DNA of 64,000 bases from Zygaena filipendulae (GCA_907165275.2 OU015660.1:940001-1004000); one strand, 5' to 3'. Shown: positions 20,625 to 32,592, numbered from the stretch's first letter. Notes: a model not told the origin generated them from the letters alone. Made by a program: numbers and translations.

Positions 20625-21237
20625 TTATACTAATATTGTTAAGAGGAAAGTTTTGATTTTTTATTTGTTTGTTTGTTTGTTACGATTTAACTCAAAAACT
20701 ACTGGACCGATTTCAAAAATTCTTTCACCATTAGAATGCTACATTATCCTTGAGTAATATAGGCTATATTAGAACAGCGGAACAGCTATTCTTAAAAGAA
20801 ATCATCCACCTAAAGTTTTGGGACGGATCACGGAGCTCATATTGTATTACGGCGCAATCTCATTTTTCATATTACCTACTTACACGTTGTCAGGGATACA
20901 GAGAAGCACATATGAGGGTACTTTTGTTCTGGAATTCCCGCGGGTAAAACCACGGGGGAACCGCTATCTCTGGTTCTACTGAACCGATTATGAAAATTCT
21001 TTCACTTATAAGAAGCTACAGTGATCCTGAGTGACGTAGGGTACTTTTTATCACGGAATTTCCGCGGCAACTCCGGAGTTTGTGAGATTGTAATCTCTGG
21101 ATCTACTGAACCGATTTATTATTTCACTTACCTATTAGGAAGCTAAAGTGATTCTGATTGACTTAGACTACTTTTTATCCCGGAATTCGAGCGGTAATTC
21201 CAAAATAACCGCGGGTGAAACCGCGTGGGTCAACTAG
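20625..21237 (+). mobile_element. cluster of Helitron-like copies
   Basis: At least three 3' ends in a row (GGGGGAACCGCTA near 20960, a CCGCGGCAACTCCGG block near 21070 and CAACTAG at 21230-21237) share one 5' start at about 20630. The TGAACCGATTTATGAAAATTC type line is repeated. This looks like tandem insertion or rolling-circle concatenation. Confidence 0.6.
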
Positions 21238-21534
21238 TTCACTAATAAAAATATTCTACTTATCAATTGCACTAATTTTTTTCTTTTTGGATAATGATTT
21301 TTTTTATTTCATTTCAAAAATAAAACTTCAAATTGCTCTTCAGTAAATTTAATTTTTTACCGCTTAAAACAAATTGCCTCTCAACCGTCGAGATAAAGCC
21401 ATACATGTGCGTCGTGCTCACCCATCTACTCAAAATTATCAACAAAAAAAAAGCAACAAAAAAACATATACAAATTGCCCTTTTTCGCATTTACATAGTA
21501 ATTTATGCATAATTAAAACTGGCTTTGTAAGAAT

Positions 21535-21739
21535 AGTCAAGTATAAAAATAATCTGTTCTATTTTATTATTATAAAGCTGAAGAGTTTGGTTGATCGCGC
21601 TAATTTCAAGAACTACTGGGTCGAACTGACACATTCTTTTTTTTTGTTGGGATAGTTAATTTTTTGAGGAAGGCTATAATTACATCACCAATGGAGTGGA
21701 CCATCAAATTAACCGGGTGAAACCGTGAGGCACAGCTAG
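21535..21739 (+). mobile_element. Helitron-like element, divergent
   Basis: Degenerate body ending 'AACCGGGTGAAACCGTGAGGCACAGCTAG' before T. Confidence 0.5.
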
Positions 21740-22130
21740 TGTAACCAATAGCCTTTATTATTTTCCCTACTCTTAGGAATGCAGAAGTACTATAAAAAAA
21801 AAAAACCGAAAAGTCAATTGGAAAATAACAAAGGTCTTGTCTTCATTGACCACAGTACGGATGTGACGTCAAAACTATCTTATTATATTAACGTTAATGT
21901 TTTGCAGATTGACAAATAGTTTTTTTTTTCTAACATTAACGTTACAATAGATACTCGCAGACGCTAATGGAGTTTTTGTTTGTACATCAAACAGTATCCC
22001 TACCATCCGACAAATATTATTTTGCAACTTAATGCATAATATTTATGGGTTCAGGTTGTAAACAAACTGTTTTATTACATTACCTACTGTTCTAAGGTGT
22101 GAAATAACGGCCGCGGCAAAGAAGACAAAT
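21740..22130. other. no gene recognised; short inverted pair
   Basis: 'ATTAACGTTAATG' at about 21887-21900 and 'CATTAACGTTA' at about 21933 form an imperfect inverted pair. Nothing coding. Confidence 0.35.
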
Positions 22131-22137
22131 TGTTAAC

Positions 22138-22565
22138 ATGAAAGAAGCGACACTCCGCCCCCCGCTATGACGTAGCGGCACAGTTGATGGCAATGTAGCT
22201 GTCGCTGCTGTGATTTCTTTTCTGACGAATTCGGTTTTTGGCGAAAACTTCGACACTTCTTAAACGTCACATAGCTGTCATAGTGAAAATTAACTTGCTT
22301 TGGAGATGGTTGTTTGGTTGCTGCACTCTGTCAGAGTAAAATTTCACTAAGCCACGGAACGGATAGAGAGCGCGCTCGAGTGCACTCGAGTGCACTCGAG
22401 GGAAGTCACGGAACGCAACTCGGGGCGCGGTGTGGGACGGAGGGAGAGTTCTTTACCCACAGCAGCGACAATCACCTGCAATTGATTCGCCGGTACGCGC
22501 TACATCGTGGCCGGGTTAGTGCAAGCACGAAGTTAGCGGGAGCGAGTTGGAGAGTGTCGCTTCTT
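22138..22565. mobile_element. GC-rich element with AAAGAAGCGACACTC inverted ends
   Basis: AAAGAAGCGACACTC (22140-22154) and GAGTGTCGCTTCTTT (22551-22565) are perfect inverted repeats. ACAT stands before the left end and after the right end, a possible 4-bp target duplication. Inside is a 10-bp tandem (CTCGAGTGCA, about 2.5 units at 22374-22400). A 101-codon frame inside is compositional. Confidence 0.65.
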
Positions 22566-22977
22566 TACATAGTAAAAGTATTCTTTGGCCTCGTGAAGGC
22601 GTGTACTTATCTATGTTAATTTATAGACCTGGTACACACGTATGAAACCTAAAAGGGTTAAGTTAATTTTACTTAAAATTCATTCAGTTTTTTATGACGC
22701 AAATCACTTGCAAATCACTTGCTATTATCTATCATACGATATAACTACAAACAAGTTTTTATTCTGCCTTATTATTTTAATATTCATGAAGTATCATAGT
22801 TATTATTATTTGATTAAACTTCTTAATTCACTGACTGACATCAATCATAGTTTTGCGTATTTCTACGCCCGATTCGTGACCGGTCTATGTCAAGCTTTTC
22901 TCAACAAAAATAATTATCCCGATACCTATATTTTGAGAGCTCGTGTGCACAAAGTTTTTATTATAAACTAGCTGTGC

Positions 22978-23160
22978 CCCGCGGTTTCACACGCGTGAGT
23001 TGCAAAATTCCCGCAGGAACTCCAAAGTAGCCCAATGTATTCCTTATAACATCAGCTAATTAGCAGTGAAAGTCCCGTCAATTTCGGTACAATCGTTTCG
23101 GAGATTCAACCGCATGAGTTTCGGAATTCCCGCAGGAATGTGTGTTCCCCCAATATTTGT
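22978..23160 (-). mobile_element. Helitron-like element, divergent
   Basis: Starts CTAGCTGTGCCCCGCGGTTT in reverse orientation. It belongs to a subfamily with 'TATAACATCAGCTAATTAGCAGTGAAAGTCCC', shared with 31599-31860. Confidence 0.6.
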
Positions 23161-23679
23161 ATGATAAAAACAGTAACAACGTGCAACATATTCTTGCTGA
23201 TGCTATTATTTCTAACTAGAACTTCTTGTATATGTTTTGCATAAACTTACAATTAAGTTGAATATTCTTCGCAAAAACCCCGCCTTATGTCATCAAATTG
23301 TCATTCGCGTTGGAGCAAAGCTATAATTTATGATTCGGAAAATATATTTTGGTATCAACCTATGAGTAGGTAGTTATAAAAATGCATCACAGATCTGCTA
23401 CGAGTAAGAAGAGTTAAGTAAAAAAAACCGTACGCTACTGTGGTAAACACTTCAGAATTCACATCCACTTGAATCCTGCCATCTTAAAGCTTTAAATTCT
23501 ACCCATGGAGGTATAGTAGGTATTTTATCAATTCCATGGTCTGCCCACACCATCGCTCTCAAGTAACTATATTATGATGTCCACTCGAGAGTTTTTTTAC
23601 TCCGTAACTGTTTACTCCACATAATTTGGTCTACTTACTTACATATAAAACTTCTTAAATCTTAATTTATCTTCTCGGT

Positions 23680-23945
23680 CCGTGGTCGGCAACCTTGTCA
23701 TCTAAAAGAGCCAATTAAAGACAATGCACGATTGAAATTTATTAAGTCATTTTTTTAACTTAAGCTTTGCTTTAGTAGGAGACTGCGTTTCAAAAACCTA
23801 ATCTCGTTTCTTACAAGGCAACATAATAGTGAATTACTATTCCGTTCCTTCACTAAACATTTCGTGGAAGAGCCGCAGCCAAGGAGTCTGCAGAGAGCCG
23901 CATGCGGCTCGCGACCGGCGGGTTGCCGACCACTGTTCTAGTCGT
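23680..23945. mobile_element. hAT-like non-autonomous element (GTGGTCGGCAACC ends)
   Basis: GTGGTCGGCAACC (23682-23694) is mirrored by GGTTGCCGACCACTG (23931-23945). The 8-bp flanks TTCTCGGT and TTCTAGTC agree at five positions, as for an old hAT target duplication. The subterminal GAGCCGCATGCGGCTCGCGA block is typical of this end type. Confidence 0.7.
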
Positions 23946-24509
23946 ATCAGCTAGTTTAGACCTTCTCGGATCTTCAGGTTTTTAATTCAATATCACAGGG
24001 AATCCCCTAGCTGTTTTAAAGTTATTCAAACATTTTACCAAGACTGGAGAAAGTTTGATTTCTTTCTTAAATATTATTTTCTCTTATCCGAATTTTGTGA
24101 CGTGTTATAGAAATTCAATAGTTTTATAACAATATTATGAAAAGTCCCATACATAAGTGTTTTGCACAGTCCGTTATAAATTATAACCTACGTGGGGCAT
24201 TGACGTCATTCGGTGTAATTTGCTTTTTGTCGAAGTTCAAGCCTCTTTTGAAGCACAACAAATTACATGTTTGAAAATACTGTCTTTCTTATTTTGTGGG
24301 CGTTTTTCATAATATCATGTTGCAGAAGTGTGTTTGAGATATTTTCAAAAAAATAAATATACCTATACTAAAAAAACATTGGTATAAGGTGTAGATGGCG
24401 AACATATTATAGTCAATCAAATTAAAAGTAATAACTGAAATACTAATAATAATAATTTACAGAGAAAATCTCAACAAAGCGTTCAAGTTGGTAGAAGACC
24501 TTTTAGTGT

Positions 24510-24644
24510 GATCCTGATCTGATCATCATGAAATTTTGCATACACGTTTTCAGAGGCACAGAAAAGGACATAGGGTACTTTTTGTCCCAGAATTCCCGCG
24601 GGAACTTCGAAATTAACGCGGGTGAAATCGCGGGGAACAGCTAG
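24510..24644 (+). mobile_element. Helitron-like element, 5' truncated
   Basis: From 'TGATCATCATGAAATTTTGC' to 'CGCGGGGAACAGCTAG' before T. It abuts half of a CTATGACCAT-type repeat (about 24655-24750) described at 54497-54947. Confidence 0.7.
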
Positions 24645-24759
24645 TTTCTAATATTTTGACATCTGGATCGTTTGGGATTGTGTTTGTGGGACGTGCGTTA
24701 TGGGCGAGGTACACAACTCATACATGTTGGTCATACTGATTAAAATCCTAGTCCTCATT

Positions 24760-25385
24760 ACTCAAATGATCCGCAATCTCAACCATCTCGATGTTACCTA
24801 CCTACTGGTCCAACGCGTGTTGACGGATGTGAGCATCACCACAAAAGAAGTACAATGATATCATCAATTCCTTGCGACTTCAAGGCGAATTAATAGCAAT
24901 GAACATTACCGTCGGTGAAAATCCCAAATTATTATCATCATTACGGTAGTCATATATATGTATTTTTATTATTGCGGTTAGTTCATAGTAAATATTGAAT
25001 GTTACTCATTGTGTTCTTTACAGATTGAAACGACTCATTCATGATGCAGCCTCGCATTATTGTGATACGCAGAAGTTTCATCTTTGTTTTTGTTTATTTA
25101 CTTTTTAAATAACCGACAAAGGACTTGTAAATGGATTTTTTTTTTGGAATGAGCGTAGATGGCGACATCGGAAACAATGAAAAATATCGATAAATGCTCA
25201 AAAGAGTCTTGAGGCTAATTTTAATAAAAACTCAAATTGGTTTCTCAGAAATATGTTAAAAATATAATATATTTTTAGACTCGAAACAATTGATTAAAAA
25301 AGACAGCTTTCATGGTATTATTGTACCAGTCCATAGCAGCGCTGACAAGGATCAGATTCTGAAAAGTAGTATATACGCATCATAT
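24760..25385. other. no gene recognised
   Basis: AT-rich with no coding frame. The stretch TAAATAACCGACAAAGGACTTG near 25105 resembles an eroded repeat end. Confidence 0.3.
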
Positions 25386-25389
25386 AATT

Positions 25390-25636
25390 ATTATATCTAT
25401 ACATATTAAATAAATGTTTTGTCCTGAATGACTGATGGATCAAAGCACAGCCTAAACCGCTGATCGTAAAGACCTGAAACTTGGAGGGTGTGTTCTTCGT
25501 ATGACGTAGGCATCCGATAAGAAAGAATTTTTAAAAATTCAACCCCTAAGGGGATGAAAAGGGGTTGCAAAGTTTGTATGGAACAATTCCGCGGGAACTT
25601 CGAAATTATCACGGGTGAAACAGCGTGGGACAGCTA
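25390..25636 (+). mobile_element. Helitron-like element, CTACGATCAGCGG subfamily
   Basis: Forward copy of the subfamily at 10251-10475, ending 'GGGTGAAACAGCGTGGGACAGCTAG' before T. A further degraded copy ends with CAGCTAG at 25753. Confidence 0.65.
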
Positions 25637-25769
25637 GTATTATATAAAACTAAACACCAGAAGATTTTTCTCTCTGGCGTTTCCACTTAAGTCCTGGAAC
25701 CTGGTTACCGAAGGAAACCCAAAAGGGCAGTTGAAACAGCGGGGAACAGCTAGCTACAAATCATTTATT

Positions 25770-27420
25770 ACAATGAAAATGCAATTTTTATTTTTACTTA
25801 GTGATAGATTAGATATAAAACAAAACTTTCTATTCAGTTACCTTCAAACTAAGACTGTTAATTTCACCAAATCCCACCAGAAAAGGTTTTAATATAATTT
25901 CATACAAAAGACTTTAACGTGCGCGTCGAGTGGGCGACAGTACATTCATGAACATTTCTAAAATCTAAAAACATTGAATATAGGTGATTATAATATGGTG
26001 ATTTTGCAAAACTAAATGTATCATCATGTAAATATTTTTTTTTATTAATTGTGGTCATTAACAATTTTTTTATTAAATAGTTACTGCTACCGATGTCTCA
26101 AAATATCAAAGTGTAAATACTATTCAAAATTCAGTCGATGTAAATAAATAATATAAAATCATATGAAAATTTAATTAAATAAGATTATTGACTATTATGT
26201 GGTTTACGTGTTTGTTTTTTGCTAGATAAAGTTTATCGTATAGTAGGTATCTTGTCTTATTATTGTAATGAAAAAATCTATTAAAATAAAAATTAATTTA
26301 TGTAAATACATATTTTCTAGGTAAATTAGGTATTATGTTTAATTTTGAGATAAACATAAAAGCACATAAATCCTAAATATGTAACTATAAAGTATCTGTT
26401 GACGTACGCATTATACATAATAATAAAATATAAATATGTCATCATAGTACTATGTTGTTAGAATAGGTACCTTATACTTGATAGAAATAAAGTTATTATT
26501 ATTATTATGAAATAAAACTCTTTTCAAAATTCACAATTTCAATTCAAACAGAGGAGAAGGAAAGAACTTTTCAAAACTTCAACCCAAATCTGCAACCGAC
26601 TCCTGTTATTGCATTTTATTTACTAAACGAAAAGGTTATTGAACAATCCTCTGACGTCTGACCGCAGTTGGGAATCCCCCGATCCCTTTTAAGGGTTCCG
26701 GTTTTAATCTGAGTCTTATGTATACTATTTTGTCAATAGTAGGTACATACATTGTATTAAAGATAAAGAGAATGCAAGACAAGGGACCAATTAGCATAAA
26801 AAAGCAATTAAAATTAACATAATTAAATAAAACATTACGACTACAAACTAAGACCAAAAAAACAAAATGCTATATATAGTAGAATGGTTTTGGTTTTTGC
26901 TGAGACTTTTGGATTTTCTTTAAAATACCTTTATTCGGTTAGTAGTAGTCTCCGCGGTCTTATTTACGCGTAGTTCGGAGTTTTGGGAACTCTAAAATGT
27001 TTTCTATAACACTCAGGCATAATGTTACTTTCTGTCAGTGAAATTTGTTTTTTGTTTGTTTTAGTAGTTCTAGAGATTACGTCCTACACTTACTATACTT
27101 AAGTAAAATTTTACAAACTTTACCACTTTGTAATATTAGTATGGAATATAGATGTATACCTACCTACAATTTACAGAATATTTTCTTATATTATACTTAT
27201 TTTAAAATGAGATACTTTAGTGAGAAAGGATGTGTGGATTTAAAAGTTTGTTACTCATGTTGCGTCTGGGCGGATTCGGATCAAAATACTCGTCGTGAAA
27301 CAACTATGGTAAGTGCATTTATAACTTTAACTATCATCCCTTTATGGTTAATGTTTGCGGCGACGTCACGAAAAATAATGTATGTGATTCAAATTGAATC
27401 AACAGTTAGATACTTAGGTA
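25770..27420. other. long AT-rich stretch, no gene recognised
   Basis: A 132-codon plus-strand frame (27045-27443) reads through a degraded Helitron-like piece and runs into an ACAACGTG MITE, so I do not treat it as a gene. The minus-strand frame at 26636-26857 also has no recognisable domain. Confidence 0.35.
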
Positions 27421-27424
27421 CATA

Positions 27425-27757
27425 TGTAACGTTAATTAAATGAAAACTAGAAATTAGTTTGCCCAGAATCAACTAGCGAATCGATCGCACTATGTTTTAA
27501 TATAGGTTATATTTTTTCATTTTTACTAGCCCATGTCTAAATTTTTTATAATACAATATTTGGCGCGTAGCAAAATATTCGAACCGGTAGGCGCGGGCGT
27601 AGCGCTTGGAATTTCGTAGATAGGTCACCTCCAAACTAATGTTGAATAACTTTTAAAGTATAAATTTTTTTGACATAAAATATATTTTAATCATAAATTG
27701 TTATTTATTTTTTAAATGGGGTGTATCAGGTTTTTAGTTAATTCATTAACACGTTGT
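27425..27757. mobile_element. ACAACGTG MITE, copy 3
   Basis: Left end eroded (TGTAACGTTAATTAAATGAAAACTAG), right end ATTCATTAACACGTTGTG. Internal 'CGATCGCACTATG' and 'GGCGCGGGCGTAGCG' landmarks present. Confidence 0.75.
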
Positions 27758-28247
27758 GTAAGAGGAAAACTCGTAATATCTCACCTCAAATAGCTTATAG
27801 TCAGTGTTTATATAATAGAAACTTATTTCATATAAGTATTGACATCGGTTGTGAGACTTACTTCACATAAGTACTAATGGCATCGGTTGTGTTTTCGCTT
27901 ACAATTAGTTATAAACTACGCTACAGATTTTGATGCGGTTTCCTCTATTTATTTATAGAATTTTCTACAAAATGTGTATTTATAATATGTTACTGTGTGT
28001 TTGTTCGCAAGAGTTTTGGGGTTTCGTGTTGATAGGTAAATAAATTTGGGTAAATAGAGAAAAATATAGATAGAAATTGAATGTGGGAGTCGGGAAGCAC
28101 AGCATCAGTAGTTGTTGTGGCGATCTTTGGGGGATCCACCAGTGAATCATCCCTTAAGTATCACTACATATTATATTACATTCATCGCGCTCGAACCAGA
28201 AGGCTTCAAATGTGATGTCACTAGAACACTACCTATTTCACGAAGAA

Positions 28248-28427
28248 GATAAAACAAAGTCGCTTCCCGCTGTCTGTCTCTCCTTATGTATGGTTAGATC
28301 TTTAAAACTACGCAACACTAGATAGAGTGATTAAAGAGGAAGGTTTATACTATAGTTTGAGCTGGAATTCCCGCGGGAACTCCGATATTATATTATTACC
28401 GTGGGTGAAACCGCGGAGGACAGCTAG
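28248..28427 (+). mobile_element. Helitron-like element
   Basis: 'CTGTCTGTCTCTCCTTATGT' start side, 'GGAATTCCCGCGGGAACTCC' and an end of 'ACCGCGGAGGACAGCTAG' before T. Confidence 0.6.
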
Positions 28428-28937
28428 TAGGTACCTACTAAGTATATGTATATTATGTTAAATAAGCATATTACAAAATTTTATAAATGCTTTTAAATAT
28501 CTGAGTATAGTGAAACGGCGAGAAAATGGATACTTGAAAAGATCCAACAAAGAACTTTTTTGTTTGGTTATATTATCTTTGAAGTACCTACCTTAGTATA
28601 TAATATACGGAAATCAGAAATTCCCAATTTATCTATAGATTCTTAGAATAGATAAAAAAGTAAAATAATTTATTATAGGTTCTTGACAGAAACAAGCCAG
28701 TAAGTAACCCTAAAGGGCTTATATTAAAATAAAACTTCCGTAAACACGAAACAACAAAAAAAATTTAACTACAACAAAAATGAGACTTTGATGAAACTGT
28801 TGTAGTGAACGTGTCATTAATAAAGGGATTTGACAGCTCGTCATAAAGGTTGACCACCGGACCAAAAGTCAGACTTGAAGCAAAAAGATGCGGGTTCAAT
28901 CTTATAATATAAACGCGGGATTTTGTTATTAATTTTA

Positions 28938-29247
28938 TGCATGTTTCCGGAGTATAAAAATTAAAATTCTATTTAGTCCGTCAGTTAGATAGAAAATAAA
29001 AATATATAATAGATAAAAAAATAGTAGACACATACCTATGTTATGCTTTTTCGAATTAATGAAAAAATACTAAAATAAAACGCATTAAAGTTTAGGATTG
29101 GGAAGATGCGACGTCAAAACTATGTATGAAATGTACCTAGGTGTGACGTCACACGGAATTTCAACTCAATGACGCATAACGTGAAAAATAAGCGTCCAAT
29201 TAACCTACAAGATGGACTAAAAATTAAAATTAGCCATCACGCCCATT
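28938..29247 (+). mobile_element. CRE-type MITE, copy C (diverged)
   Basis: 'TTAGTCCGTCAGTTAG' near the left, 'GATGGACTAAAAATTAAAAT' near the right end and a GCCC terminus. One intact GTGACGTCAC at about 29141-29150; the other has decayed to GCGACGTCAA. Confidence 0.75.
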
Positions 29248-29411
29248 CACTGCCAGGTAAGTATACAAATGGCGGACTAGATTCCTTGATTCATTTCTCT
29301 GAATGAATTCACAAAAATAACTTTGTGTGTGTTAACTTGTAAGCCAAATACTCAAAGTAGGTAGTCATATAATCGCATTAGGTTAGCCTGTAAGGATTAT
29401 GTGGTTTTTGA

Positions 29412-29443
29412 AATAAATAAATAAATAAATAAATAAATAAATG
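29412..29443. repeat. (AAAT)n microsatellite
   Basis: Seven or eight units of AAAT. Open minus-strand frames across it are repeat-coded. Confidence 0.85.
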
Positions 29444-30109
29444 TGTATTTCGGTATTCGCTGAATTGTTTGTATAAACTGTGATAAAAAGACTAATTGTA
29501 AGTTCTAAACAGTAAACAGTGATTGAACAAATCCAAGAGCGTGGAAACAACAGTTCCTTCCACAAACCCTTCGGGGAGCGACTGGCGCGCCCTCTTTTTC
29601 GGCTGACCGGCGCACGCTCTTAACGCAGAACTAGGATCACGTTGTTTTTATACATAACCTGATTTGTAATTTAAGAAGCATTGTATTTTGGAAATTATTA
29701 TGTCGCATGTGAAATTGAGTTGATTTGTAATTTACTAGCTCTTTGTAATAGTTTTATTTACCTTCCTAACAATATATAGGTAATAGGTATTATGTATTGT
29801 ATGTTCAGGCATAACTCCATCATAAATAGACGGAAAAACTCTTTTTTTTGTTTGAAAGGGGTTTATTCCAAACAACGGAACTTTTGAGGTCGGTTTAATT
29901 TTATTTTTTGGTAAAATTTTGCTATTTATTAAAAACTTTGGCAACGAAGCCATAAGCTTCAATCAAACTACAAATGAACGCTAATTAAAGAATAATAAAA
30001 TTACAATACATACTAATATTATACATGCGAATGTAATTCTGTATGTCTGTCTGTTATCTTTTCACGACTTGACTACTAAAAAACTGTAGTAAACTTTGTA
30101 CTGAGTTCA

Positions 30110-30160
30110 ATAAAAAATTGCGTTTACCCTTTGGGGAGGGAACCCTAAAACGAAACAAAC
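30110..30160 (-). repeat. fragment of the GGGTTCC..ACCCTTTGGG lepidopteran repeat
   Basis: 'TTTACCCTTTGGGGAGGGAACCCTAAAA' matches the terminus of the fuller copy at 44895-45195. Confidence 0.5.
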
Positions 30161-30410
30161 AACTAAACGCTACTCAAAGTGTTAGGTATTGTAATGTTAA
30201 CGTCAAGCGACGTTAGTAACACTTATGTCATTGTGTTTTTTGTTACGAATAAAAACTTGTTGCTTTCCACTTTTGGCGACAAAGTAGGTACAATCGATTA
30301 GGGGTAATAATTCAAATCGTAGAAGATATTTTTTTTCTAAAATGATGTCTCTGTTTAAAATTATAGTCTCTATCTTCCTATCAGAGCAACTGTAAAGTAT
30401 CTATCTACGA

Positions 30411-30560
30411 AAAAAGGCCACAGTCTCGGCGGTGGCAGCGGCGGCGGCGGCGAAAACAAATAGTACACAACATAAAAAGGCAGCCACAGCTATCAGCGGC
30501 GCGCGCTGTGGCCGCCTTCTTATGTTGTCTACCATTTGTTTTTGCCGCCGCCTAAACCTA
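30411..30560. repeat. GC-rich palindrome (~60-bp arms)
   Basis: A left arm with GGCGGCGGCGGCGAAAACAAAT and ACACAACATAAAAAGGC is mirrored by GCCTTCTTATGTTGTCTACC and ATTTGTTTTTGCCGCCGCC. A CAGCGGCGCGCGCTG core lies at the centre. Minus-strand frames inside are low complexity. Confidence 0.75.
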
Positions 30561-30580
30561 CCTGTAAAAATCGCATGAAA

Positions 30581-30640
30581 TACCATTGAGTAGTTTTGTA
30601 GATTACCGTCCGTTGGTCCGTACAAAACTACTCAATGGTA
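30581..30640. repeat. perfect 20-bp hairpin
   Basis: TACCATTGAGTAGTTTTGTA (30581-30600) is followed after 20 bases by its exact reverse complement (30621-30640). Confidence 0.9.
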
Positions 30641-30715
30641 CTCTTCTTTTATCAAACTCTCATATAATTTTTGGTGAATACTATATTCAACTAGCTGCCC
30701 ACGCGCTTTAAGATA

Positions 30716-30800
30716 AAATTATATGGACTGTCTGTAGAAACACAATTTAACTTAGGTATCTACCTATCAATTCAGTTTGTACAGACAGTCCATATAATTT
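30716..30800. repeat. perfect 21-bp hairpin with 43-nt loop
   Basis: Bases 30716-30736 (core ATATGGACTGTCTGTA) are exactly complementary to 30780-30800. There are no mismatches or bulges. Confidence 0.9.
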
Positions 30801-31044
30801 CCATAACTCTAAAATTATAATAAAATTACGCTACTTCCCATTCATAATCTCACCCCTCTTTCAAAAATCTCTTTTCGTGGTTGCTCACAGCACAAAAGGG
30901 AGTCTTGTTTCAAACTTCAGTAATATCGGTTGGGCGCGGGTGGGTAAGTCAATGAGTGAGCTTCTATTTGATCGACTAGTTACACCAACATAATGAAACA
31001 AGACATGTTAATTGTTTTATTGAAGAGTGTAGGTACTCAAAAAA

Positions 31045-31345
31045 GTCATCTGATCCCTGCGATTTTACCCACGATAATTTCGGAGATCCCGCGGAAATAT
31101 CGGGCTAAAACTACCCGATACCCTTTTCTGTATCCCCGAAAACATGTAGTACGCAAATTTTAATTCAGTTTCACCCACGTTTATATCGAAGTTCCCGCAG
31201 AATTCGGGGACAAAAAGTATGTCTATGGCCTTCTCTGCAGCCACGAAAACGTGCATGCAAAATTTCATGATGATCGGTTGAGCCGTTGAGGTGTGTAACT
31301 GTAACAAACATACAAATAAACAAATAAACTCACTTCCGCGTTTAT
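31045..31345 (-). mobile_element. Helitron-like copies, nested
   Basis: Reverse orientation. The hairpin region 'CTGCGATTTTACCCACGATA', two blocks of the 'GGGACAAAAAGTA'/'GATAAAACTACCC' type, 'AAAATTTCATGATGATCGGT' and 'ACTTCCGCGTTTATGATATT' at the 5' end. Confidence 0.6.
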
Positions 31346-31598
31346 GATATTAGTTGGGGTAATAATAAAAAGGTTTGTATTTCGTCTGCGACACCTTATA
31401 AACTGTAATTGCAATAACGTCACAAGTTCATTGTACTCCAACGAAACTAGGTATGTTTTGGCATGACTATTACAATAAAATTGAAATACATATTTGTTCA
31501 ACTGTGCAAGTGTAAATGAAATCAACAGTTGACGGATTGCCTTTTTAGATTTCCTAGAACAAATATTGCAATCTTAACTCATATTATTTATTTATAAT

Positions 31599-31860
31599 CT
31601 AGCTGTGCCCTACGGTTTCACCCACGTGAGTTTTGGAATTCCCGCAGGAACTCCAAAATAGTCTCATTTACTCCTTATAATATCAGCTAATTAGCAGTGA
31701 AAGTCCCTTCAAAATTGGTCCAACCGTTTCGGAGAATCACCCGCGTTAGTTTTGGAATTTGACCAGAATTTTTTTTTCTAAAATAAAAGAAGCCTAAGTT
31801 ACTCCTTATAATATCAGCTGTTTCCGAGATTAACCGGAACAAACAGACAGATACAAAAAC
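31599..31860 (-). mobile_element. Helitron-like element, TTAGCAGTGAAAGTCCC subfamily
   Basis: Starts CTAGCTGTGCCCTACGGTTT. It shares 'TATAATATCAGCTAATTAGC' and 'AGTGAAAGTCCC' with 22978-23160. Confidence 0.6.
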
Positions 31861-31984
31861 AAAAAAAAAAAATGTTTTTTTATGTAAGTACCTACAGTAT
31901 GTGATTTCATATTATGCATTTAGTGAAAAGCTGTCAATTTGGAATTACAAGCAGACCTTTCCATTTTACTTATGTGTACAGATA

Positions 31985-32170
31985 GATATACATGGATAGA
32001 TAGATAGATGGAAATGTGAGTTTTCGCGCCTTTACTACTCAACCGACCATCGCGATATTTGCATGCACATCAGTGGTACCAACTACAGAAAAGAACATAG
32101 GGTACTTTTATCCTGGAATTCCTGCGGAAACTCCGAAACTATCGCGAGTGAAACCGCGTGGAATAGCTAG
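31985..32170 (+). mobile_element. Helitron-like element with GATA repeat at 5' side
   Basis: A short (GATA/GATG)n run at 31981-32010, then 'CTCAACCGACCATCGCGATA' and an end of 'ACCGCGTGGAATAGCTAG' before T. Confidence 0.6.
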
Positions 32171-32329
32171 TACCGTACAAACAAATAAAGCCGCATGTTA
32201 AAAAGTTTTTGACCCTTGTGGTTTAGTTATGCCTAGATTGGCGTAAAAACTAATGAATGGAATTAAAAAAACCACATCCATTAGGAGTGATTAGGAGGCT
32301 TCGTCTTTTGTCAACGTATTAACGGGTAT

Positions 32330-32592
32330 TGTAGGCTATTTGTCAAAATTTTTGTTTTAAGTCCGTCGTGTGGATTCATAAAAAATATTAGACACGTATT
32401 TTTTCTTTTTCTATTTACCTAAGGAAAAAAAACAGAGATAGGTAAGTACGTTGCGTCGAAATGTCGCGTGACGTCACAAGCAGGTACAATTTTTACCTGC
32501 ACATGACGTTACGAGCCCTCACTCCTTAATTTTAATGCGCTTTATCCAAGTATATTTTCATTCATTTGAAAAAGCAAAATATACGTGTTGGC
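32330..32592 (-). mobile_element. CRE-type MITE, copy H, cut by another insertion
   Basis: 'TTTAAGTCCGTCGTGTGG' is at the left. GTGACGTCAC lies at about 32469-32478 and a decayed second site (ATGACGTTAC) at about 32504-32513. The element stops abruptly at the next element's end near 32593. Confidence 0.7.

Noticed and set aside
22314..22619. 101-codon plus-strand frame in GC-rich DNA
   Set aside because: It lies mostly within the inverted-repeat element at 22138-22565 and includes its 10-bp tandem.
27045..27443. 132-codon plus-strand frame
   Set aside because: It crosses a degraded Helitron-like fragment and enters an ACAACGTG MITE; no domain is visible.
30401..30625. 74-codon minus-strand frame with poly-Ala
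   Set aside because: It is the GC-rich palindrome read through, with GGC repeats giving Ala.
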